Below, piece by piece: positions 7,842-15,122 of a stretch of DNA of 24,034 nucleotides. The DNA lies in assembly GCA_905234355.1 (NCBI GenBank), contig CAJOHP010000006.1, positions 1 to 24,034 on the forward strand, read 5' to 3'. The position numbers and the translations under genes were made by a program. Source of the stretch: an uncultured Prevotella sp. Lineage in GTDB: Bacteria > Bacteroidota > Bacteroidia > Bacteroidales > Bacteroidaceae. Each line of letters starts with the position of its first letter. The first letter of the stretch is position 1. A model generated the notes under the pieces. The model saw only the letters and a program-made list of their open reading frames with translations, had not been told where the DNA came from and ran no database searches.

Positions 7842-9407
7842 TCATTCCACATCGACAGGCTTGTACTTCGGCACAAGAGTCTTCATAATGCACCAGCCGA
7901 TGAGGTAGGCCACAGAACAGATGCTGAACACGACCATGTAGGCAGCAGGCTTGCCCTCGAAGCCAAAGGCCATCCATGGTTCAGTAAGTATCTGTCCGCC
8001 ATGCTCGGTGACGAACTGCATCATCTGCGATGCAGAAGTGCCCGGCTCTATCGTCCCCTTGGTCAGGTCGAAGGCTTTCTCGATGGCGTCGCGTGTCATG
8101 ACCAATTTGTCGCCATTGAAAGAGAATGAGCCTGCAGCCCAGTCGAAGAATGATCCAGAACCTTTGTTGATGGCGTATGAACCGAGACCGCCGGCCATGG
8201 AGCCAATGCCCGTGATGGTGCCGATGGTCGACTTGGGGAACATGTCGCCGATGGTGGAGAAGAGGTTGGCCGACCAAGCCTGGTGTCCCGCGCCAAGCAG
8301 TCCGATGAGGATGGCAGGCCACCATGCGCTATAAGCGCCGAGGGGCTGTGCCAGCAAGCCCAGAAGGGGGAAACAGGCAAAGATAAGCATGGCGCGCATG
8401 CGGCCCAGGTATGGGTTCATGCCTCGCTTCTCTACAAAATAGGTGGGCAGATAGCCACCGCCGATGGAGATGACAGTCACGATGGCATAAAGGGTGATGA
8501 TAAGAATCATGCCCATACCAGAGTCGGAGGTGTAGCCATACTGGTCGCTGAAATAGGCTGGTGCCCAGAACAGGAAGAACCACCACACACCGTCGGTCAT
8601 CAGCTTGCCTACGATGAACGACCATGTCTGCTTGAAGGTGAAGCACTTCCAGAACGAGATGGTCTTCTCCTCCTTCGCCTCCTGCTTGTTCTGCACCTCG
8701 GCGATGTCGCTGTCCTGCTCGATATAGTTCAACTCGGCCTGGTTGACGTACTTGCTGGCGTGGGGCTTTTCGTAGAGCCACATCCAGAGGCCCATCCAGA
8801 CGAAGCCCAGCACACCGATGACGATGAACGCCATCTCCCACCCCCAGGCTCTTGCCAGCAAGGGGATGGTGGCGGGGGCGGCCAGTGCACCTACAGAGGC
8901 ACCGCTGTTGAAGATGGAAGTGGAGAAGGCACGGTCTTTCTTCGGAAAATATTCGGCCGTCACCTTGATGGCTGCGGGGAAGTTGCCTGCCTCACCTAAT
9001 GCCAACACCATGCGGCATGCCAGGAACAGATACATGGAGATGGTGGCTATCATCACAGCGGCATCACCGGTAAGCTTTCCCAGTTCGGCCACCGACTTGT
9101 AGCCCTCTATCTCCATGGCTGCCCATCCGCATCCAGCATGCAGACAGGCTCCTAATGACCACACAAAGATGGCGATGAGGTAGCCCTTCTTTGTGCCCAT
9201 CCAGTCGATGAACTTACCTGCAAAGAGGTTGGCGATGGCATAGAAGATGGAGAATATGGCCGTGATGTTGCCATAATGTGAGTCGGTCCAGTGGAACTCG
9301 GGCGCAATGAAGTCTTTCCAGGTGAGCGACAGGACCTGGCGGTCCATGTAGTTGACGGTAGTTGCCAGGAAGAGCAGTCCGCAGATGACCCAGCGGAAAT
9401 TACTCAT
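7842..9407 (-). CDS. MFS hexuronate-type transporter (ExuT-like)
   Basis: Inner-membrane symporter of the anion:cation symporter branch of the major facilitator superfamily, which carries hexuronates such as glucuronate, galacturonate and related ketouronates. Signature segments: TTVNYMDRQVLSLTW at the first helix (ExuT/GudP-like NYxDR), DWMGTKKGY in the 2-3 loop, RMVLALGEAGNFPAAIKVTAEYFPKKDRA, and FNSGASVGALAAP. About 12 hydrophobic helices are visible, plus a hydrophilic central loop (EVQNKQEAKEEKT) and an insert before the last helices. The start used here (ATG 9405-9407, MSNFRW, A-rich upstream) gives 521 residues; an ATG at 9429-9431 in frame adds eight. It sits next to kduI (stop 9438), so a keto-uronate substrate such as the KduI substrate or product is likely. 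The exact substrate is inferred. Confidence 0.88.
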   Translation of the reverse strand: MSNFRWVICGLLFLATTVNYMDRQVLSLTWKDFIAPEFHWTDSHYGNITAIFSIFYAIANLFAGKFIDWMGTKKGYLIAIFVWSLGACLHAGCGWAAMEIEGYKSVAELGKLTGDAAVMIATISMYLFLACRMVLALGEAGNFPAAIKVTAEYFPKKDRAFSTSIFNSGASVGALAAPATIPLLARAWGWEMAFIVIGVLGFVWMGLWMWLYEKPHASKYVNQAELNYIEQDSDIAEVQNKQEAKEEKTISFWKCFTFKQTWSFIVGKLMTDGVWWFFLFWAPAYFSDQYGYTSDSGMGMILIITLYAIVTVISIGGGYLPTYFVEKRGMNPYLGRMRAMLIFACFPLLGLLAQPLGAYSAWWPAILIGLLGAGHQAWSANLFSTIGDMFPKSTIGTITGIGSMAGGLGSYAINKGSGSFFDWAAGSFSFNGDKLVMTRDAIEKAFDLTKGTIEPGTSASQMMQFVTEHGGQILTEPWMAFGFEGKPAAYMVVFSICSVAYLIGWCIMKTLVPKYKPVDVE

Positions 9408-9437
9408 TTTAGTGGTTTGTATGGGTATCATAGTGGC

Positions 9438-10415
9438 TTACTTTAGTCTGTTCACGGGTATCTCGTCTTTGTCGTTGTAGTAGAGGTTCTCACCGGCCAT
9501 GCCCCAGATGAAGGTGTAGTAGTAGGTGCCGGCCGCGGCGTGTATGCTCCATTCAGGCGACATGATGGCCTGCTCGTTGTGGAGCCAGACCACGCGGCTC
9601 TCCTGCGGCTCTCCCATGATGTGGGCTATCGTCTGCTTCTCCGGCAGGTTGAAGTAGTAGTAGGCCTCGATGCGGCGCCCGTGTGTGTGGGGCGGCATGG
9701 TGTTCCACGCGGCGCCGGGGTTGAGCTGTGTCAGACCGAGCTGCAGCTGGCAGGGGCCCTCCTCAAGCACGTCGTTGACGATGAGCTTGTAGACCGTACG
9801 GTTGTTGCACTCCTCAGTAGTGCCCACGGGTCCCCAGACGGCAGCCTTGAGCGAGCCCTTGCGGCCGTCGAGTGTGATCCACTGCGTCTTGTAGTGCTGG
9901 TGGGCGGTGGCCGAGTTCAGGTAGAACTTGGCAGGTTTCTGCGCGTCTTTCGAGCGGAACTGCACCACCTTGTTCACGTCTTTGCCCTTGGCTATGTGGC
10001 CGCGGCCTATGTATAGGGCCTCCTTCGGTGCGAGGGCATACTCCTTGCCGTCGACGATGACCACGCCCTCGCCCTCGCCGCAGTTCACCACGCCGAGCTC
10101 GCGGTTGTAGAGGAAGTACTTCTCCTCGATGGTCTTGTCGACGTCGAGTCCGAGCTCGAGGAAGTTCTCCAGCGTGAGTGTCTTCGTCACAGGCATGGCG
10201 CCGCCGAAGATGAAACGGTCGTAGTGGGAGTAGGTCAGATGGATCTTGTCGGCCTCCATCACCTTCTCCATGACAAAGCGGTCGCGCAGAGTCTGCGTGT
10301 CGTAGTGCTTCACGTCCTGCGGGTGGCAAGCAGTCTGAAACTTCACATCCTGCTGGGCCGTGGCCGAAGTCATGGCTCCGGCCAGCAGTGCTAACGAAAT
10401 AAATGATTTTTTCAT
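9438..10415 (-). CDS. kduI: 5-dehydro-4-deoxy-D-glucuronate isomerase with signal peptide (KduI)
   Basis: Zinc-dependent cupin isomerase that converts 5-keto-4-deoxyuronate (from unsaturated pectin or glycosaminoglycan uronates) to 3-deoxy-D-glycero-2,5-hexodiulosonate. The 325-residue protein is about 47 longer than E. coli KduI (278). The metal site is intact: His243, His245 and Glu250 in PPHTHGRRIE, and His292 in SPEWSIH. GGAMPVTKTL, LWNTMP-like WNTMP and YTFIWGMAGEN are also conserved. Unusually, the first ~22 residues (MKKSFISLALLAGAMTSATA, then QQ) form a typical signal peptide placed before the normal N-terminus (CHPQDVKHYDTQTLR), predicting export to the periplasm. The frame is open to 10604, but that part overlaps the upstream permease gene; the ATG at 10413-10415 follows an A-rich leader and gives the signal peptide. 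It lies between a PTS IIC and an ExuT-like gene. Confidence 0.92.
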   Translation of the reverse strand: MKKSFISLALLAGAMTSATAQQDVKFQTACHPQDVKHYDTQTLRDRFVMEKVMEADKIHLTYSHYDRFIFGGAMPVTKTLTLENFLELGLDVDKTIEEKYFLYNRELGVVNCGEGEGVVIVDGKEYALAPKEALYIGRGHIAKGKDVNKVVQFRSKDAQKPAKFYLNSATAHQHYKTQWITLDGRKGSLKAAVWGPVGTTEECNNRTVYKLIVNDVLEEGPCQLQLGLTQLNPGAAWNTMPPHTHGRRIEAYYYFNLPEKQTIAHIMGEPQESRVVWLHNEQAIMSPEWSIHAAAGTYYYTFIWGMAGENLYYNDKDEIPVNRLK

Positions 10416-10477
10416 ATTTGTTTTGATTTGATGAAATATACACTTGGGAGGGACAACACAGGCGCAATGTCCGTATC

Positions 10478-11842
10478 TTATTTGGCACTCTTTTCCTCGG
10501 CGGCGATGCGCATGCGGTTCCACACCACCATGGCAATGGTAACGAGCGTGAGCAGTCCGGCGCCTATCCACTTCAGGTAAGCCACGCACTTGTAGATGAC
10601 CCATCCGAAGAGCGATGAGGCGAAGTCGAGCGCTCCGGCCTCAAATCCCTCGGGTATCTTGGCTGCGTCGTTCTGTGTGGCTGCATAGACCTCGTGGGCA
10701 GCCTGTGTGAAGGCGGGGGCCATGTCGGTGACGAAATAGAGTCCGATGACGAGCGCCACGAAACCGATGATGAGGCTCTTCACCACGTTGCCCTTGGTAT
10801 AGGGGAGGATGAGTGGGAACAGGTAGAACATGCCGGCGAGCGATGCCAGCGGCAGGAACTGGTTGCCGGGCAGCACTACGGCCACGATGAGGATGACGGG
10901 TATGAGAATGACCGAGCATACCAGCGTCGTGGGGTGTCCGATGACGAGTGCGGGCGACATGCCGATGTAGACCTTTTTGCCATTGAACTTCTGCTTGACC
11001 ACCTCCTGCGTCTTCTCGGCGATGGGTTTCAGTCCGTCGATGAAGAGGCTGGTGATGCGTGGTATGAGCTCCATCACGGCTCCCATGGTCACGCCCAGTG
11101 CCAGTATCTTCTTGATGTCAAGCTGAGCGGCAATGCCGATGAGTGCGCCCACGATGACTCCGAGCACGAGTGGCTCGCCCAGCACGCCAAACTTCTTCTT
11201 GAGTCCCTCGGCATCGACGTCGAGTCGCGAGAATCCCGGAATCATGTCGAGCAGCTTGTTGATGCACACGGCAAAGGGTGTGAAGCTCTGGCAGAAGGGC
11301 TGCGGGATGGAGATGCCGGGCAGGTCGTAGTGCTGCTGAAACTTCTCTGCCGTGAGGTCGGCCATGACCAGTGTGACGATGTAGCAGACGATGGCAGCGA
11401 AGTAGCCCCATGCCAGCGACTGGTCCATCACGAAGTAGGCCACGGCGCCGATGAAGGCGAAGTGCCAGTAGTTCCACAGGTCGATGTTGACCGTGCGGGT
11501 GCACTTGGTGATGAGCAGTAGGAAGTTCACGCCTAGGAGTATGGGGATGATGAGTGCTCCCACGGCGGTGTTGTAGGCCACGGCAGCGGCAGCAGGCCAC
11601 CCCATGTCAAACACTTGCAGGGCCAGGTGATAGAGGTCGGAGATGCCTTCAAGAGGCGAAGTGAAATTGTCGGTGAGCAGCTTCGTCACCACGTTCAGTC
11701 CGATGAAGCCCACGCCCACGTAGAGACCGCTCTTTAGTGCTTTGCCAAACTTCATGCCTATGCACAGGCCGATGATGGTGAAGAGGATGGGCATCATCAC
11801 CGATGCGCCCAGGCTGATGATGTAGGTGAATACTTGTTCCAT
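10478..11842 (-). CDS. Orphan PTS IIC permease, galactitol (GatC) family
   Basis: Integral membrane protein of 454 residues resembling the EIIC component of the galactitol family (GatC is about 450 residues). Segments that show this: IISLGASVMMPILFTIIGL with IGMKFGKALKSGL, GFIGLNVV, FDMGWPAAAAVAYNTAVGA, NIDLWNYWHFAFIGAV, and GMSPALVIGHPTTLVCSVI. About ten or more membrane segments are visible. No IIA, IIB, EI or HPr gene or fused domain is present, and most Bacteroidales lack a sugar PTS, so it may work as a carrier without phosphorylation. It is the first gene of the operon, 62 bp before kduI, with its own promoter and a structured leader. A keto-uronate or polyol substrate is inferred from context only. 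Confidence 0.88.
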   Translation of the reverse strand: MEQVFTYIISLGASVMMPILFTIIGLCIGMKFGKALKSGLYVGVGFIGLNVVTKLLTDNFTSPLEGISDLYHLALQVFDMGWPAAAAVAYNTAVGALIIPILLGVNFLLLITKCTRTVNIDLWNYWHFAFIGAVAYFVMDQSLAWGYFAAIVCYIVTLVMADLTAEKFQQHYDLPGISIPQPFCQSFTPFAVCINKLLDMIPGFSRLDVDAEGLKKKFGVLGEPLVLGVIVGALIGIAAQLDIKKILALGVTMGAVMELIPRITSLFIDGLKPIAEKTQEVVKQKFNGKKVYIGMSPALVIGHPTTLVCSVILIPVILIVAVVLPGNQFLPLASLAGMFYLFPLILPYTKGNVVKSLIIGFVALVIGLYFVTDMAPAFTQAAHEVYAATQNDAAKIPEGFEAGALDFASSLFGWVIYKCVAYLKWIGAGLLTLVTIAMVVWNRMRIAAEEKSAK

Positions 11843-11899
11843 TGGGTTTTTGCAGGTTTTTTATTGTTGTTGTTTGTTTTGTCTTAGCGTAGTTGTCAG

Positions 11900-11949
11900 G
11901 TGCCGGTGCACTGCCTTTGGGCATAGGGAGTGGTATCCCTGCACGGCAC
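11900..11949 (-). other. Structured 5' leader of the PTS IIC operon
   Basis: An outer stem pairs GTGCCGGTGCA (11900-11910) with TGCACGGCAC (11940-11949), with one bulged base. Inside it two small hairpins can form: TGCC/GGCA (11912-11915 / 11920-11923) and AGGGA/TCCCT (11925-11929 / 11936-11940, sharing one base with the outer stem). This would be a three-way junction that starts a few bases after the predicted transcription start. The fold was made by eye. It could be a leader RNA switch, a stabilising 5' structure, or a DNA operator. Confidence 0.5.
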
Positions 11950-11958
11950 ATTGCCCTG

Positions 11959-11993
11959 CAAAAGTACACATTTTTTTTCTATTAGCCGCCAAA
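11959..11993 (-). promoter_or_regulatory. Promoter of the PTS IIC-kduI-MFS-DUF4468 operon
   Basis: On the minus strand a -7 box TACTTTTG (plus 11959-11966) follows a TTTG (plus 11990-11993), with a 23-bp spacer, the same arrangement as before lpxA. Transcription would start near 11952 and give a ~110-nt leader: the structured part first, then an A-rich stretch before the ATG at 11842. Confidence 0.6.
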
Positions 11994-12046
11994 AAAGCGT
12001 GAAAAGTTATTATCGCTACGCTCACAAGTGGCAAAAGAAAGAGCTG

Positions 12047-12095
12047 GCGGTTACAATCCTGTTACATTCCTGCCGTGTAACAGGTTTGTAACCGC
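12047..12095. promoter_or_regulatory. Nested palindrome; possible double Pho-box-like operator
   Basis: GCGGTTACA (12047-12055) pairs with TGTAACCGC (12087-12095), and CCTGTTACA (12058-12066) pairs with TGTAACAGG (12076-12084). With A56-T86 this makes a ~20-bp stem with one T-T mismatch and a 9-nt loop. It can also be read as two direct repeats of TGTAAC at 11-bp period, one on each strand (plus strand 12076-12081 and 12087-12092; minus strand 12061-12066 and 12050-12055). An 11-bp direct repeat is the geometry of enterobacterial PhoB boxes. It stands just upstream of the Na/Pi cotransporter promoter. The structure is seen; regulation by phosphate is inferred. Confidence 0.65.
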
Positions 12096-12124
12096 TTTTC
12101 TTCGGCTCTTTGCTGCCGGCAGCG

Positions 12125-12132
12125 TAATTTTG
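12125..12132 (+). promoter_or_regulatory. -7 box of the Na/Pi cotransporter promoter
   Basis: TAATTTTG matches TAnnTTTG and lies 23 bp before the ATG at 12156. No TTTG stands at the normal -33 distance (the nearest are at 12109-12112 and 12085-12088), which would fit an activator-dependent promoter using the palindrome at 12047-12095. Confidence 0.6.
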
Positions 12133-12155
12133 CAGCAAAAACAAATAGCAACAAA

Positions 12156-13838
12156 ATGGAACAGAACTATTTCTTCATCGGTCTGAAGCTGCTTGGTGCC
12201 TTGGGCCTGCTCATCTTCGGCATGCGCATGATGAGCGACGCACTGCAGAAGATGGCCGGTCCGCAGCTGCGCCACATCCTGGGCCGCATGACCACCAACC
12301 GCCTCTCGGGCATGCTCACCGGTGCCTTCGTCACCTGCGCCGTGCAGTCGTCGTCGGCTACGACGGTGATGACCGTGTCCTTCGTCTCGGCCGGCCTGCT
12401 CACCCTGGGCCAGGCCATCTCGGTCATCATGGGTGCCAACATCGGGACCACGCTCACGGCATGGATCATGTCGCTGGGCTACAACGTAGACCTGACCAAC
12501 GTGGTCTTCCCCGCCTTCTTCGTGGGCATGGTGCTCATCTACAAGAAGCGGCACCGCTTTGTGGGCGACTTCCTCTTCGGCATCGCCTTCATGTTTCTCT
12601 CGCTGGTCATGCTCAGCACGGCAGGCAAGGAGATGGACCTGGAGCACAACGAGGCCGTGGTGGCCTTCTTCGCCTCGTTCGACACGGGCAGCTACCTCAC
12701 CATCCTGTCCTTTCTGGCCATCGGCACTGTCATCACCTGTATCGTGCAGTCGTCGGCTGCCGTCATGGCCATCACCATCCTGCTCTGCTCCACGGGCGTA
12801 CTGCCCATCTATCTGGGCATTGCTCTGGTGATGGGTGAGAACATCGGTACGACGGCCACGGCCAACCTGGCTGCGCTGGGTGCCAACATCCAGGCGCGGC
12901 GGGCGGCACTGGCGCATCTGCTGTTCAATGTGTTTGGCGTAGCCTGGGTGCTCTGCGTGTTCTATCCTTTTGTCGACATGGTGTGCCGCCTGGTGGGCTA
13001 CGACCCCGCTCAGGGCGGACAGGCGGCTTTGCTGCCCGTGGTGCTCGCCACGTTTCACACCTGCTTCAACGTGACCAACACCGCCCTGCTCATCGGGTTC
13101 ATCCCTCAGATGGAGCGCGTGGTGTGCTGGCTCTTGCCCGACAGGCAGCAGACCGGCGAGGAAGACTTCCACCTGCGCTACATTCAGGCCAACCTCATAC
13201 AGACGCCCGAAATCTCGGTGCTGCAGGCACAGAAGGAGACAGGGCACTTCGCTCAGCGCGTGCAGCAGATGTTTGGCCTGGTGCGACAGCTACTCGAGGA
13301 GAAAGACGACGAGCATTTCACCTCTTTATATAATAAGGTGGCGCAGCAGGAAGACTTCACCGACCGCATGGAGATAGAGATAGCACGCTATCTGGAGCAG
13401 GTGAGCAGCGGCCACCTGAGCGACATCACCAAGCTGAAGGTGAGGCAGATGATGCGCGAAATCAGCGAGCTGGAGTCCATCGGCGACGCCTGCTACAATC
13501 TGGCGCGCACGCTGAACCGCCGTCACGAGTCGGGGCACGACTTCACCCCCGCGCTCTACGACAAGCTGCACGCCATCATGCAGCTCACCGACGAGGCGCT
13601 CACCCAGATGAACATCGTGATGACCGGGCACAGCCGCGAGCACAACATAGGCGACACGTTCCGCATAGAGAACGACATCAACCGCTTGCGGCAGCAACTC
13701 AAGGACGACAATACCCGTGCGGTGAACGACCGGGAGTATGACTACGTCGTCGGCACCATGTTTACCGATATGGTCAACGAGTGCGAGAAGCTGGGCGACT
13801 ATGTGGTCAATGTGGTGCAGGCAAGGTTTGGGAAATAG
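12156..13838 (+). CDS. Na+/phosphate cotransporter with PhoU-like domain
   Basis: Inner-membrane protein of 560 residues of the NptA/PNaS (SLC34-like) family, expected to import inorganic phosphate with sodium. The two inverted half repeats show as QSSSATTV (residues 64-71) and QSSAAVMAI (198-206), each followed by a GANIGTT / GENIGTT motif. About eight hydrophobic segments fill residues 5-325. The C-terminal ~200 residues are helical and PhoU-like (LLEEKDDEHFTSLYNKVAQQ; ELESIGDACYNLART; NECEKLGDYVVNVVQARF), a fusion common in bacteria that may regulate transport. It is transcribed away from the PTS IIC operon and ends 15 bp from the convergent homoserine kinase gene. No terminator is visible in that gap. 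Confidence 0.93.
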   Translation: MEQNYFFIGLKLLGALGLLIFGMRMMSDALQKMAGPQLRHILGRMTTNRLSGMLTGAFVTCAVQSSSATTVMTVSFVSAGLLTLGQAISVIMGANIGTTLTAWIMSLGYNVDLTNVVFPAFFVGMVLIYKKRHRFVGDFLFGIAFMFLSLVMLSTAGKEMDLEHNEAVVAFFASFDTGSYLTILSFLAIGTVITCIVQSSAAVMAITILLCSTGVLPIYLGIALVMGENIGTTATANLAALGANIQARRAALAHLLFNVFGVAWVLCVFYPFVDMVCRLVGYDPAQGGQAALLPVVLATFHTCFNVTNTALLIGFIPQMERVVCWLLPDRQQTGEEDFHLRYIQANLIQTPEISVLQAQKETGHFAQRVQQMFGLVRQLLEEKDDEHFTSLYNKVAQQEDFTDRMEIEIARYLEQVSSGHLSDITKLKVRQMMREISELESIGDACYNLARTLNRRHESGHDFTPALYDKLHAIMQLTDEALTQMNIVMTGHSREHNIGDTFRIENDINRLRQQLKDDNTRAVNDREYDYVVGTMFTDMVNECEKLGDYVVNVVQARFGK

Positions 13839-13853
13839 GCGCTGCGGGCAATA

Positions 13854-15113
13854 CTACACTTTCATCAGCTCGTGCATAAACTCGTCGAGACGCAGCAGTC
13901 CGTAGCCTCCGCTGACGCATGACACCTCGTCGTAGCACGCCACGTCGTCGGCCTCTATACCCTTGTAATAGATGAGGAAGGGCACCGGCTCGTTGACGTG
14001 TATGCGCATCTCCACGGGGGTGGGGTGGTCTGGCAGTACGGCGATGCATACGGGCTCGTCCATGGCCTCCGTGGCTTCGCAGATGGGGCGTATGAGGCGC
14101 TGGTCCAGATAGTTGATGGCACGCAGCTTCAGGTCGAGGTCGCCATCGTGTCCGGCCTCGTCGGTGGCTTCCACGTGCACGAAGACGAAGTCGTCGTGGC
14201 TCAGCGCCTCGATGGCAGCCTGTGCCTTGCCCTCGTAGTTGGTGTCGGCCAGTCCGGTGGCTCCCGGCACCTTGACGATGCGCAGTCCGGCATAGCGGCC
14301 GATGCCCTGTATGAGGTCGACGGCCGAGATGACGGTGCCGCTCTTTATCTGCGGATACATCTCCTGCAGCGTGGGCATGGCAGGGCGGTATCCGCCGCTC
14401 CATGGCCAGATGCTGTTGGCCTGACGCTCGCCTCGTCCTGCTTTGGCTTGGTTGAAGGGGTGCTGGGCGAGGAGCTGCTGAGAGCGCAGGATGAGCTTGT
14501 TGAGCAGCATGGCCGTCTGCAAGGGCGACAGCTCGGTGTCGTCGGGCCACACGCCCTCCTCAGGTGTCACAAGCAGCGGTTTCCATGGCTCGCCGGGATG
14601 GTCGTGGGGCGGGTTGCAGACGATGTGCTTGCTGCCTCCACGGATGATGAGCAGGTGGCGGTACTGTATGCCGCAGATGAAGCGCACGCGCTCACAACCC
14701 TCTGCCTCGTTGAGCGGGGCAGCCAGCTCGCTGTTCAGGTAGTCTATGAGTCCTCGTGCATCGTCGGTCTGCAGGTTGCCGCCGTTGTGGGTCACGATGT
14801 TTCCGTCGGCTATCGTGATGATGTTGCAGCGCAGGGCCAGGTCGCCGGGCTGCATGTCGTAGCCGATGGAGGCTGCCTCAAGTGGTCCGCGCCCCTCATA
14901 GACGGTGTTGAGGTCGTAGCCCAGGATGGCGGTGTTGGCCACTTCGCTGCCAGGCGGGAATCCCTCGGGCACGGTGATGAGCCTGCCCGTGCGCCCCTTG
15001 CGGGCCAGCAGGTCCATCATGGGCTTGTCGGCATACTGCAAGAGGGTCTTGCCTCCCAGACGTGCGACGGCGTGGTCGGCCATGCCGTCGCCAAGTATGA
15101 TGATGTGTTTCAT
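13854..15113 (-). CDS. Proposed homoserine kinase of the ApgM phosphoglycerate-mutase family
   Basis: Alkaline-phosphatase-superfamily protein of 419 residues, usually annotated as cofactor-independent phosphoglycerate mutase (archaeal type). Metal-site motifs are present: GDGMADH at the N-terminus (Asp9), the nucleophile Ser in PPGSEVANTAILGYD, HVEATDEAGHDGDLD, and LPDHPTPVE. Its place directly after thrA (9-bp gap, same operon) matches the TIGR02535 subgroup, described as a proposed homoserine kinase that replaces ThrB in many anaerobes and Bacteroidetes. It would phosphorylate homoserine for threonine synthesis. No GHMP-type thrB and no thrC is in the window. Glycolytic mutase activity is the alternative; gene context favours homoserine kinase. 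Confidence 0.85.
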   Translation of the reverse strand: MKHIIILGDGMADHAVARLGGKTLLQYADKPMMDLLARKGRTGRLITVPEGFPPGSEVANTAILGYDLNTVYEGRGPLEAASIGYDMQPGDLALRCNIITIADGNIVTHNGGNLQTDDARGLIDYLNSELAAPLNEAEGCERVRFICGIQYRHLLIIRGGSKHIVCNPPHDHPGEPWKPLLVTPEEGVWPDDTELSPLQTAMLLNKLILRSQQLLAQHPFNQAKAGRGERQANSIWPWSGGYRPAMPTLQEMYPQIKSGTVISAVDLIQGIGRYAGLRIVKVPGATGLADTNYEGKAQAAIEALSHDDFVFVHVEATDEAGHDGDLDLKLRAINYLDQRLIRPICEATEAMDEPVCIAVLPDHPTPVEMRIHVNEPVPFLIYYKGIEADDVACYDEVSCVSGGYGLLRLDEFMHELMKV

Positions 15114-15122
15114 AAGCCGTTC

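Noticed and set aside
10416..10604. Longer N-terminus of KduI
   Set aside because: The extension overlaps the 3' end of the PTS IIC gene and lacks any KduI similarity; the ATG at 10415 yields a signal peptide directly.
12051..13247. 398-codon minus-strand frame, rich in His, Glu and Gly
   Set aside because: Antisense shadow of the Na/Pi cotransporter; low-complexity composition typical of reversed coding sequence.
13839..13853. Bidirectional terminator between the Na/Pi cotransporter and the homoserine kinase
   Set aside because: The 15-bp gap contains no inverted repeat or T-tract.
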